Shown here piece after piece: positions 1-12,200 of a stretch of 64,000 nucleotides of DNA. The stretch is from Henricia sp. BOLD:AAB3569 (lineage: Eukaryota; Echinodermata; Asteroidea; Spinulosida; Echinasteridae): positions 496,001 to 560,000 of the forward strand of contig JBBELK010000067.1 in the NCBI GenBank assembly GCA_037783545.1, in the 5' to 3' direction. The translations under genes were made by a program, and so were the position numbers. Each line of letters begins with the position of its first letter. Position 1 is the stretch's first letter. The notes under the pieces are model-generated. The model did not search any database, had not been told where the DNA came from, and worked only from the letters and a program-made list of their open reading frames with translations.

Positions 1-1138
1 GGACTAACTGTAATAAAGCATCGATGAGTGCAGATTTAATGAAAAAACTCGAAATTTTTGAGTGAGAATTTTAAAAAAATTTCAGTCTGCCTCATGTTTT
101 GCACACAAGGTTTGAAGCCATGATCAACTACATGAACATGTACTCAATTCTTTTCCATATCGCGCCCATTCATGTGGCCTTGGCCCACCGCGCCCCATCC
201 TCTTGCAACAGTGCCCCTTTAACGCACTCCCTAACTCCTGCGTACAGTGGCCCTGTTGAAAAAGGCCTCATTTGGCGGTGGGACTAGCGACAGAAATCTT
301 GTCGCCTCTGCTGGACCAATCAGAACGCTTGCAGTGCATTGTAGCACGTTTGCAGGCATTCAAATGTAACGCGCGCAGATTGTAAACACCGTGCATGCAT
401 GGGATACATGTACTCGGTAATGCTGGCCGTTGTCCGCGTCAGCGATTGGCTGCTATTTAAAGCATACTGGGGAATCCGTTCCATTACATTCGTCAGCATG
501 CATCCCTGTTATTAATGTGAACAACTGCGGAGTAAATAAGGTTCGTCGTTTTAAAGTTTGGTAGGAATGGGACAGTCATAAGGAACGGAACCCAATACAA
601 TTTCTGGAAAGTATAGAAATTGTTTCTTTTCGGCATAACATGACCGAATTGATTAAATTACATCAAATTTACTCGGGCGTGAGTTGGCTCAAGACAACAG
701 CCGGCTCGCTCCACAGATTTGCGTGTATTTCCTCGGGGTATTGTCACGTCGCTTCGAATAGTGGAAATTCCCTGAGATATCATGATGACCGCGCCCTAGG
801 GCCTACGCCTCAGTCTTCCGGGTTCCCGGTCCATTACCCGCGTGCTGCATGCAGACAGAGTGGCAGCCCGCCCGGCAGGCTTGACGCGACACGGCAGGCT
901 TGACGCGACACAGCCGCCGCCGGCTGGTCATTGCCGGTAGTTGGTGACCATTCCACACGAAATATTCTCATTTCTCAAATATATTTTTGCACATTATCCA
1001 TGGGAGTTGACGATATTTTCCATAAAAATGACAATCAAGCAAAACACGGTCGCTGCGATGCACGAAAAAACGATCACAAAAAAACGATCACAAAAATTAC
1101 GATCGACAACCCAGCTACATGTATGTCATGTACGTACG
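1..1138. other. Unassigned sequence, no gene recognised
   Basis: Mixed composition with scattered CpG-rich patches. Neither strand shows a frame resembling a protein I know. It presumably belongs to a MARF1 intron, since the exon for the first half of RRM2 must lie to the left. Confidence 0.4.
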
Positions 1139-1213
1139 TGCAGGGGATTTCACGTACAGGGGATTTCACGTGCATGGATTTCACATGCAGGGGATTTCAT
1201 GTGCAGGGAATTC
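1139..1213 (+). repeat. Short tandem repeat, unit about 18 bp
   Basis: Four to five imperfect copies of GTGCAGGGGATTTCAC (variants GTACAGG and GTGCATGG). The array is too short and too diverged to be a CRISPR, and its spacers are not unique. Confidence 0.7.
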
Positions 1214-1760
1214 CCCGTTCAGAGTAAGAGGCCAACTCGTGTTGTAAAACGCATGCTGATTGGCTGATAACAATAATATGACCTGTTGCTAGTAAATTCT
1301 GGCCAATGACGTTCAAGTTAACAAAACGGTGATCGGCATGAGTTGGACTGGTTACCGCCCAACTAAAGCCGGGAATCTTATGGTCCGGAAACCAGACTAG
1401 GCATGTTCGCTGGAACGTGGACCAGCCGGGCCGTCTGTACCGTATCGAGAGCTGTTTTTGGTCGGCCGTACGTGCGAATCAGAATGAATTATTGTTTGCC
1501 ATGAATTCTCTGTGCATGCATGGTTCTTTTATTACGAGAGAAAATTTATGTATGGTAATTTTATTGTATTCTTTAGCAGCACCATGTGTGATATTTTTGA
1601 TTTGTTGTTGTGCGTATCGGGAGCTGAATTTTTTGATCGGCAATTTTTCCTGCGTATCGGGCCGGAATTTCAGCATATCGGACCGATACGCACGTTTGTA
1701 CGTGGGGAGAACCCTGCTGGTGCTTACAGTAACATGCTCTAGGATTGGTGCAATAGATCA

Positions 1761-1880
1761 CCAGCTGATTTCACAAAAAAAGTGTGTAGCTTGCGCGACT
1801 TTTGAAAATAGCATAAATTGCATTAAAATGATGTGTAAGCAGATATGCAGTTGAGTAAGATTTTGTGAAATCAGCTGCAG
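1761..1880. repeat. MITE, CAGCYGATTTCAC family, copy 1
   Basis: Starts CAGCTGATTTCACAAAA and ends TTTTGTGAAATCAGCTGCAG, an inverted pair about 120 bp apart. Other members are at 26000, 26584 and 42276. Confidence 0.75.
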
Positions 1881-1898
1881 GCCATAACACCCCACTAA

Positions 1899-2165
1899 TT
1901 AGCCTTTTGAGTGCAAAATTTGCATTTGACTAGCGCCCCGAATTCTTCACTTTCAAATGGAGGTGGAGTTTAGAAAGTCGCATACTACGCTATTGTTGCT
2001 ACGTGGTGCACGACACTGACTAGCAACCAACAGTCTGGTAGCTTTATACCATTTTCTCCTACGGTAAACATAGTATTGATTCTGTACTTCACACCTGCCG
2101 CGTGCACCACATAGCAAAAACAATTTAGTCTTGCCATCTGGATACCGAGTGTGCAAGTGAAAAAG
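1899..2165 (-). repeat. Dispersed repeat, copy 1 (partner 13990-14282)
   Basis: About 270 bp. The reverse complement of 13990-14282 is recognisable throughout (shared blocks TTGATTCTGTACTTCACACC and GTGCACCACATAGCAA). The outer ends carry an inverted TTAGCCTTT, suggesting a MITE. Confidence 0.65.
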
Positions 2166-2208
2166 AGATGTAAGTACATCTATTGAACAAGCTCATTGAC
2201 TGTTTAGT

Positions 2209-2870
2209 TAAAGGGACACACCGGCTTTGTTGGGCTATTTTGGACTCGAAATAGACCCATACATTATTCTGAAGCGCTTTCCACAGTAGATTCTAGATAT
2301 CCTGAAAAGACGCCGTCAAATTTGGCCGTTTTTTAGCATTTTTCAAAAATTCAAGGTCACATGACTTTTTGGAACCAGATTCTGGTTCCGAAAAGTCACG
2401 TGGTCTTGTGAGTTAGTTTTATTTCCAGCCGTAGAAACCAGCGCGAAGTGCGAGTTGCTTTTGTCATTTGCGGTTGGTTTCTCTTCTTGATGGAAAATAA
2501 TGTCCTACGAACACTATTTAAATACTGTATTTTCCAATTTGTCGACAAATCTACCAGTAGGTTTCATTAGAAGGGTTTCTGGGTGTTGAGATGGACAAGA
2601 GAATCTCTCAGATTTTCGCAGATTTGCGGCGATACAAATAATATCCGAAGAAAAAAGCACCATGCATTGCAGACGTGCAGAAAACCACTGCGTTCGAGTA
2701 CATTCCCCGAGTCGGCGCTGACCTTGGAGGATCATGCAAGGTGTGATTAGTCAGGGAAAACGAGGTTTAAACACGTGTCGACCCGTATCGAAGGCCACCT
2801 TTATTTACAAACACATAGTATTATACAGCGATGGCCGGCTGGTAAAGCGTATAGCCCAACATGGGCCTCT
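2209..2870 (+). repeat. Dispersed repeat, copy 1 (partner near 34701)
   Basis: Begins TTAAAGGGACACACCGGCTT and matches 34701-34840 closely. Both copies also contain GGCTGGTAAAGCGTATA near the far end (2833 and 35353), so the element is about 660 bp. No coding frame is recognised. Confidence 0.6.
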
Positions 2871-2904
2871 TTTGTTAATTTTAAACATTTTTACTTACTT
2901 ACGT

Positions 2905-3010
2905 GACATTTTGATTATTTTTTGTCACAACAACCATCGAAAAATGATTGTCAGTGATGCTAAATCACTAAATCATGTAAACGGTAGGCCGGTATGTACC
3001 TTTAAATTGA
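2905..3010 (+). repeat. Dispersed repeat just upstream of MARF1 exon a
   Basis: Matches 35780-35870, with shared blocks TCACTAAAT-ATGTAAA and CGGTATGTACCTTTAA. Both copies lie just before a MARF1 acceptor (exons a and n). Confidence 0.55.
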
Positions 3011-3048
3011 CTACATTGTCTCTTTGGTGATTTGTCTCCCTTATTTAG

Positions 3049-3224
3049 GTGCTTCATTTGATCTTTGGAAGCCCTGTGCCAGGTCGCTATCAGGCTGTTG
3101 TAAGAGTACCCAGTATACCGGATGCAATAAGAGCAATGGCAAACATTAACAGACTGCAGATTGGTACCAGACTGATCCACGTGTCTCTCTTGCTGCCTAG
3201 TGACTCAAATGCAGATAAACTAAG
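3049..3224 (+). CDS. MARF1: MARF1 exon a (end of RRM2)
   Basis: A pyrimidine-rich acceptor ends in TTATTTAG and the donor is AAG|GTGAGA. It reads [20 protein letters not shown], then [19 protein letters not shown], the beta2-beta4 half of an RRM (the RNP1 region is degenerate, as in MARF1 RRM2). It starts in phase 0 and leaves two bases for the next exon. The exon carrying the first half of this RRM is not recognisable upstream in the window. Confidence 0.85.
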
Positions 3225-6200
3225 GTGAGAGGGGCTGTTTTTACTGAAAATCGTTGTTGTTTTCTATTCTCTTGGTGCAGTGAAACTTGTATAGTGACAG
3301 AATAGACAGGTGTCCCTTATAGAGAGGTTTGGTAGGCACGTGTATGAATAAGTGTTTGGTACTGCAAAATAGGAAAATATAATTAACGACAAGACATGCT
3401 AAAACTTTTTGACTTGCACTCAGCTGGGAAAAACGCAGGAATGGCGTGGTGACGCTATCGTGTCTGTGTCCCTGGGCAAGGCACTTAATCCGAGTTGCCT
3501 CGTCAACCCAAGCAATATAAGGGGAATGCCACAATCTAACTGCTGATAGGGTTGTGCGCCTGACCAGCAGCCACCTAGTTGAAGCGAAATGGTTCTGGTG
3601 ATTCCCTGATGGCAGCGGTAATAATGGTAACGGCGCCTTAAGCACCCTGCAGGGTTGATACATGTATGTGCGCTATACAAATCTAATCATTATTATTATT
3701 ATTATAATAATATAAGGCTAAAGGCGGGAATGACGTGTTCAGAATGCTGCGCGCTAAAGGCCCGTCTACACGATCCAACATTTGTTGGCCAACAAGGTCC
3801 AACATCTGTCTGACGATGTCGGCCGACCGAAAGTTGGATGGTGTGGACGCCACTCCAGACAACGTCCAACAACGTCCAACATGTTGGAGAATGTTGGAAC
3901 ATGTTTCTGTCGCCCGACTTTGTTGAAGCTTGTTGGAGGAAACGGGTCAATAGCAGAAAAGAACACCTGTCACGTGAGGTCATTGATTACGGCGCGTCAA
4001 AAACAACCGCCCAACTTTCTCCAACTGCAGGCGAGATTTGTTGGATAATGTTGGGTCGTGTGGACGAGCGCATCCAACAACGTCCAACAAGTTCCAACTT
4101 CATGTTGATAAAGTTATTAGTGATTGGAAAATTTGACGTAACATTGACACGGTGTCAATGTTACGTCAAGCATGTCAAAAGGTTTTCTGAAGCATCGATG
4201 CATCTAAGTAGCTAAAATTTCTTCAGGCTTGTTTACCAACCTCAGATGTTACACTCTTATTCCACGAATCTGTAAAAAGTTTTATCTTAATAATAATATA
4301 ATAATAATGAATATTTATATAGCGCAACGTTTCCACCCTCAAGGGCGCTCAAGGCGCTGAAATACAAATTACACACTATTAAAGAAAACTACATTTGATC
4401 AAATGCCTTGTGCATGAGGTGGGTTTTGAGACATGATTTGAAAGAGGATAGTGTATCACTTGATCTGATCTGAAAGGGCAATTCATTCCAAAATCGGGGT
4501 GCTGCCACTGAGAAGGATCGACTTCCCCACGTGCAACGTGATCTTAGTTGATGGAGCAAGAGTTGACTACTAGAGCGTAAAGTGCGTGATGGTTTGTGAT
4601 AAGAAAGCAGATCCGAGATGTATAATGGAGCCGTGCCATTCAATGCCCTAAAAACAATGAGCATCATCTTGAAGATGATCCGATAATGTACCGGAAGCCA
4701 ATGGAGTTTGTTTAGGACAGGTGAAATGTGGGAGAATTTTCTAGTTCGTGTAACAAGACGTGCCGCTGTGTTATGAATGCGTTGTATACGTGAAATTTGA
4801 ACCTGTGGAATACCAAATAAAAGCGAGTTGCCTATGTCTAACAGAATATACATCTTGCAAATGATACATGGGCCTTTAATAGCAGGTTTGACTGTAATTA
4901 ATGGTTTTATTCCAAGGTAATAAATCTATGGTTGGCTGGTTTTAAACAATACGTTTAATACCAGTTGAGCAAGGGGCCTGAAAAGCAATAACAAATATAG
5001 AGGTTTCAAAAGGTGACAAATACGGTTACAAATTCAGATACGATAACGGTAATCGTTCATGTTGATGCGCGCAATGAACTGGGTTTCGCACTGTGTCACT
5101 GTATGTGTACATTTATCTGCTAAATGTGCTCTGCACTCTGCTCCCTTTTAAGCTGATTTTCCTCGCTTTCACATGGTCATGGCTCATCAAATTTGATCTG
5201 TATTCACGGAATATACATCAAAAAAAGAACAAAATGCATACAACTTATTAATCCGTCAAAGATAAAGCCAAAAAATCTGCTTACATGTATTCTTTTTTAT
5301 GCTAAACATATGGGTCTTTCTATAAATTAGGGGTCCAGCATTGGTGTCCCCCTTTACATTTTACATCTTGTTTTTGTAAATTCAGGACACATTCTTTAAA
5401 TACTTTCCATCTCAAAGAGTGTGTACATAAAGTACAATTTATACAAAATGGTTTAAAAGCCATTTTAATGATTTTTGTACGAAAAATAACACATATCAGG
5501 TGTAACGGGGGACACTAAATGTCACACTTTTGGACCCCTAATTTATAGAAAGACCCATATAGAGCCCAATAATCATTGTCAAGGCATATGAAAACATGTG
5601 TACGACAGTTACGCGTTGCAAGAAGTCATGACGTGGCCATATCGGTATATGTGACGGAGTCAATCCTCTCTAATGGCAAAAACCGAAGGTGATGGCAAAT
5701 ATAAATTTTGCTTACATTTGTTATCGCTGTTTCATTTATTCAAACACAGTTGGACTTGTTGAACTTGGATAGAACTTGGATAGAATCTAAGATTATATAA
5801 GATAAAACTTTGTGGTTCATTTCTCAGGCTGATGATGATTCCAATGCTACAGGAAATTCCAGGATTGAGTCTTCCACTCAACGATGTCAAAAGTTCATTT
5901 GAACTCAGGTAACCACATTCTGCAAAGAGCAGCTGTTTTTCTCTGTTTGCAGTCAATCACAGTATATCACTGCTATGACCAGGGTTGTAACGAGTCTCTC
6001 TCTGCTCGAGTCTCAAGTCAAGTCAAGTCAAACTGCCTTCGAGTCCCAAGTCGAGTCAAGTCAAACTGCCTTCGAGTCCCAAGTCGAGTCAAGTCAAACT
6101 GCCTTCGAGTCCCAAGTCAAGTCAAGTTAAACTGCCTTCGAGTCCCAAGTCAAGTCAAGTTAAACCGCCTTCGAGTCCCAAGTCAAGTCAAGTCAAACTG

Positions 6201-9200
6201 CCTTCGAATCCCAAGTCGAGTCAAGTTAAACTGCCTTCGAGTCCCAAGTCAAGTCAAGTTAAACCGCCTTCGAGTCCCAAGTCAAGTCAAGTCAAACTGC
6301 CTTCGAATCCCAAGTCGAGTCAAGTTAAACTGCCTTCGAGTCCCAAGTCAAGTCAAGTCAAGTTAAACCGCCTTCGAGTCCCAAGTCGAGTCAAGTTAAA
6401 CTGCCTTCGAGTCTCAAGTCGAGTCAAGTTAAACTGCCTTCGAGTCTCAAGTCGAGTCAAGTTAAACTGCCTTCGAGTGTCAAGTCAAGTCAAACTGCCT
6501 TCGAGTCTCAAGTCGAGTCAAGTCAAACTGCCTTCGAGTCGCAAGTCGAGTCAAGTTAAACTGCCTTCGAGTCTCAAGTCGTGTCAAGTTAAACTGCCTT
6601 CGAGTCTCAAGTCAAGTCAAGTTTAAGTCCCAAGTCAAGTCAAGTGGCCTTCGAATGTCAAGTCAAGTCATGTTGTCACGACAGTAAATTTGTTCAAGCT
6701 AATTTCAAAATGAGTCTGGCCATGAAGGCGCCATGTTACTAGGTTTCTGTATTGCTGAAATACAATTCGGTCATCAAAATGACAAAAAATGCATAAAAGT
6801 TTAATTATAAATGTTTGGCAGATTCAAGTCAAAACAGTCAAGTCAAGTCATTTGAGGTTTGAGTCTCAAGTCAAGTCAAGTTATTTGAGGTTCGAGTCAA
6901 GTCAAGTCAGTGAAAAGCGGGACTTGAGTCGTCTCGAGTCCGAGTCATTACAACACTGCTGCTATTGCACAAAGCAAACATTCCCTTTTAGCCAGAGGCG
7001 CAACCTACCTACGTACATGTATCTCAATGTCTGAATCCTTGCATTGAGTCAGCATGCTACAGAATGTTTTTCAAGTTTTGTAATGGAATTAACTAAAGGC
7101 AAGCAGCTGATTTCACAAATTCAGATTTACATTTCAGAGACTTAGAAGGCTTGTAATGCTTCACTTATTCAAGTTGTTTGATTTTAAACACATGTCCTTC
7201 AAGCATACTTGATGGAAGTGTAATTCCTGAGAAACTGATTGTAATGCCATTCTCATTAAGCGAGGTACGTACTCAATGAGTACGTCCGAAACCAGGTTTT
7301 TTTTATTACCTATTATGCTTGTTGAGAATGGGATCACAATGGGATTTTCAGGAATTACACTTCCATCAAGGATGCTTGAAGAACAACTTGAATACGTGAA
7401 GCATTACAAGCCCTCAAAGTCTCTGAAGTGCAAATCTGAATTTCTGAAATTGCCCAAAACCAAGTGCAATGCGTACGGTACAAAGAATCAAATTTTTGGC
7501 GATGCGTCGCACTATGGGCGCTGCCATTTTGTCCGAATACTGGGCAAAGAATGACGTCTTTGCGTACAAGTCCTTCGTGCATTCCTATGGCAATACACAA
7601 AAAAGTTGTCCGCAAAACGTCATTATTTGCCTATCAGACTAAATGGCGGCGCCCTTACTGCGAGTCATCGCTGCAGTTGCCATTCTTTGTGAAGTTCGTA
7701 TCCGCTCAGTTTCAGAAGGTAATATTTATTGTTCTTTGCATTACAATAATGTACGAGATGTACTTGTTGAGCACAAGCCTTTTGTTTCTCGGGTATAATT
7801 CCCATTTTTCTTGTTACGTTTTAATTTTTAAATAATATTTACAGGATAATGAAGATTATTAAAATATATGAATTCAGCAAACAATTATTTCATTTAAAAA
7901 AACGGAAAACAGACTTTGAAAAACTATTTTTACAAAACGTAAAAAAGAAAATACTATCGACTGAAAATTGACCAATCATATGTTGTACGCAAAAACGTCA
8001 TAGCCTCAAGAGAGGGCGGTCCGCGATGGCAGAATCCATAATTGCCAAACAATTCGTCACTTTTTACTGATTTGTTTAAGTTAGGAAAATCGTACAGAGA
8101 AAATCGTTAGATGATAAGAGAGAGAAAATATGACTGATTTAGTTAAATATAACTTATTCCTTGGGTACCCTTTCTCCTTTAATTTTAGATATCGACAGAT
8201 ACTGTACGTGAGTGACTTGTACCTAATTCCTGACACCATTACAATGCGTGATACAGCATTAGGGAAGGTGGTTGCTCTAACCACACACAGCAGACCCAAC
8301 ACACCCAACGCATCAGGACTGCAGTCACCAGTCGTCTTCCAGACACCTGCAACATTTGGATTTAACAAGTAGGCAATAAGATTTTGGGGTTTTTTTACAA
8401 CAAGGGTTTGCATTTTTCAACAATGTTTATTATTCTAAGGCTGTTGTGTATTCGTGTAATACAGAGAAGAAAATTGGGTTCTGTTAGGAAAACTTGCGGT
8501 GGTACCAGTGCAGGCACCACGGGGAGATGCTCTATTAGCGGCCCCCCCATCCCCCTTAGGGGTATCATGGCTGAGCGGTCTAGTGAATCAAACTCAAGAC
8601 ACTGGTTAATTCTTCGGGTCGTGTGTTCGCCTGCCTGCGTCAATGGTGCGTGTCCCCTTAGTGCACCTTGCTATAAATTGCGCCTCTTTCACCAGGAGAG
8701 TAGTCAAAGCTGATGTTTAATTAATTCCTGTGCACGGAAGCTGCATAGAATGCTATTATTGAGCCCAATGAGCAGGGGTAATAGTTTGACAGCATGTTGA
8801 GCATCTTTAAGATGGATATGTGCGCAATATAAATGTCTTATACAAATATCACATGGTTTGAGGGTGAATAGTTGGAAGTTGACACGCTTGCTAATATTGA
8901 CTATCAACCCGAAATGAACCATGTGATATTTGTTTTACTATACCTCATACATATTCTTCCCCAGGAAAACGACGAGTAAAATTTTGCTTGTGCAGCCATC
9001 ATTTCATTCAGCTCTTGTGTGTGCACGCGTGTTGTACCCATACCTGACCGGTGCTGTCGCGTACTATACGCGCTATGCCCGGTTGTATCGTAAAGTGCAT
9101 GCGTAGTGTACTATTCCCGGGCTGCCGAAAAAGAATGCTTCGCAAAGTGTGTGCGCAGTGTACTATTTCCCTGGCAGCCGCGAGTAGTTCACTACGCTTG

Positions 9201-12200
9201 CGCTTCTGGCATGCGCGCGGATAAACAGCAAAAATAACTACTTAGCCGGCTAACGCGGCGTCTACTAAGACCTGTCGTTGTTTTAGGCCCGCCTCAAACG
9301 CTGCGCTTATGCCGTGTCGAATTAAATTCAACTTGGCACGACATTCGCACGACGTTAGCACGGCAGTAGCTTCAAACGTCGAACTTAATTGCAAACTCCC
9401 AGTCTAGCTTAAATACATCCAACATGACGGATGAGTATTGTGCACATCGTGGACGTTGTACACACGTGCGTTTTCCATTCTGTCCATTGTACGTCGACAC
9501 AGCATAAGCACGACGTTTGAAGCGGGCCTTAAAGTTACACCAGTCTTAAGCCCGCGCCGAGCAGGCTATAATTTTTGGACACCGCGCTACATCTCGTAAT
9601 TTTGCATGAAAAAAGGCAAAAATGCACATTGTGCCCATTAGAGCCTTTATAGTGCTATTTGATAACTTTCGCGGTCAGTTTCTCTGCAAAAACTGCACCA
9701 CACACGCGTCATCAAGTGACTTCGTGAGGATGTTTGTTTGGCTTAAAATCACGCAATGATAGCCAGCTGCGTCACTTTCTGTTAAGGTGTGCGTGTTTTT
9801 CGGCTGGCGGAGCCGTACTTCAGTTAGACTGGTTTATTGCAACAGGCTAAAACAGCGACTAAGCCGAGACTGGCTAAGTTGGAAAGCCGGCAATAAAAGA
9901 CCGTTCTTAGACCTGTGGCTAAGTCGATTTTATTGGTCTTGTTTATCAATGTGTACCTGTCTGTACATGATTCCTTTGCAGACAACCAACCCCAGAGCCA
10001 TGTGAGGCATTTTGCTCCATTCATGACAATCAGGAAGCTGTGGAGTACACAAACATGATTCAAGATCCGTTTGTTATCGTGTCTCTGCGCACATTCTCAG
10101 CTCAGGTTCATACGCTGCTGCAGATGCATAATGGCAAGATTCCACTCATCAGGTATGTTGTAGGCTTGGGCGACTCCAGCATTTTCGGAGTCGACTCCGA
10201 TTCCAAAAAGAATCGCGATTCCATTCGGAAGTGATTCTATTTTTCACGGGAAACATTAACTACAATTAGCGTGTTTAAAACCTAGTTTCCATATAATTGT
10301 ATTCGTAACACACACGCAGACACTGACGGAAACAATTGGAAAAGTTGAATCAAGTTCAACCTTGCCGACTGTTTGCATTGCAGTTTTACGTCTAGTTGCA
10401 GCAGTACTGTCTGCGTTTGTTGCGATGATATACTGAAACGCAAAAGAAACTTACCACTTGTTTAAAATGTAATGAAATTGTAACAGTTCAAAATAAAACA
10501 AACCAACAATTGCTAATTGAAACATTGGCATTTTATTGATCGAGGTCTGTCATCTGCAGAGTTGTGGAGGGTTTCTTTGTTTACCAGGGCCGATATCGTC
10601 TGGTGTGAACAGCCAAGACGACGTGCCACCTCACGGTAGCTCAGTCCGCCTTGCAGCATGCCCAGGGCACGCTGCCGTTGATCCCCGACAATCGTGGCAT
10701 GTTGCTTGAAATGCCCATTTTGTACTGGCCTTTTTAAAGCCAACATCAAGACATCACATGCAGCTCATTACAATCATCCCATACCCCTTGGCTAATCACT
10801 GACGGTCAAAACAGCTGTTCAACAGCTGTGCCATGAAGTGACCATTGAAGGTTCAAGTGACCTTCAGACACCGTTTGGTCTGACAGTGAGGACAATATTG
10901 TCCACAAATAAGTTCACACATTACTACACGCAGTGTTATTGTTGCTATTTAAAGGTTTAAAAGGTGGTAAGTTTCTTTTGCGTTTCAGTATATAAAAACC
11001 AGGCTTACGTTTGACAATACTGCATATTGTGCAGATGACGACCTATTTTTTGGCACCGAGTGCCGCTTAAACGTCTATAAAATGTTGGCGTGTGCCACAC
11101 ACACGTCCCTATAATGTGGATATTATCAGAGGCCGAATACTCTTGCAGAAGTCAAGTGTCATGGGTACGAAATTGCTAGGTAAATCCTGGAATCGCCAAG
11201 TTATGACTAGGAATTGAATGTTGCTATTAAAAAGGGAATGGGTTCCTACTGGGAATCGTTTCCTCAGAAACCTGGAATCGCGATTCCTAAGGTGGAATCG
11301 ATTCCTAAGGTGGAATTGATTCCCGAGTGGACTTCTTAGCATTTGGGTTTATCCATAGTAAAGATGAATATTCATGTTATGATGAATATGTGTCTGTTTT
11401 CAATACTGGGGAGACCTTCCCTCCAGGATTATATCTCTGTACAATGTTATCTCAAAATGAAAGAAATATCTTAAAACGGATCTAAGGAGATAACTTCAGC
11501 TAAAGAACTGCAACGAATAGTGCCACAACATACCTTCCTGAAAGCCCTGTGTGCAAATTTCCAATATACCGTATGTAACAAGGACACCAAAAAATGTCAC
11601 AAAGTATGTGTCCTACAAATACGTTAAATAGGAAATTTTTACACGGGGTTTTCAGAAAGGTATGTTTTGCACTATTTGTTGCTTAAGTTATCTCCTTAGA
11701 TCTGTCTTAAGATATTTCTTTTGTTTTAAGAGAAGATAACTAGCATTGCACAGAGTTATGATCCTGGTGAAAAAGTCTCTCCAGTATTGAAAACAGACTT
11801 ATATTCAAATCACCCTGTTATGTGTTGCCAAGGCTACTGGCTGAACTGTTTCCCTGTGCTCTGGCAATGGACATTTCAGATTGTAAACCAGCGAATGTTT
11901 AGACCCAGGTACCCTGACAACTGGTATCTCACTTTAGTAGTCTATAGAGAGCAAAAAGGCAAATAATAGAGCTTTCTAATATTTGCCTGTGCAAATTTCC
12001 CATGTAACATACGTAAAGGGACAAACACAAGTTTTGTTCGTCTTGTTACATACATCACATGGGACATTTTTATGGGAAGAATTCGGACGTACATTTTCTT
12101 GCTTTAGTTTTCCTTTGTTGTTTCCATTTTCATTTTTGTAATTATTCTGTAGGTTTCTAGAAACATTAAAGGCCCTATAGATGATCCGTTTTTGAGAGAT

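Noticed and set aside
1417-1854. 145-codon open frame near the left end
   Set aside because: Its 3' part reads through a MITE (1761-1880). It is cysteine-rich without a pattern and no homology is recognised.
2734-3030. Possible upstream MARF1 exon (first half of RRM2)
   Set aside because: The frame has no RNP2-like motif and overlaps dispersed repeats (2209-2870 and 2905-3010).
5884-6366. 160-codon open frame with repeated [10 protein letters not shown] units
   Set aside because: It is produced by the 33-bp minisatellite, which stays open because its unit is a multiple of three.
6008-6668. Regularly spaced repeats that could suggest a CRISPR array
   Set aside because: There are no unique spacers, the units are contiguous, and the sequence is clearly animal genomic DNA.
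8561-8650. Possible tRNA-Leu/Ser gene
   Set aside because: The A box is good but no closed acceptor stem exists, and it continues into a SINE body with an L2-type tail.
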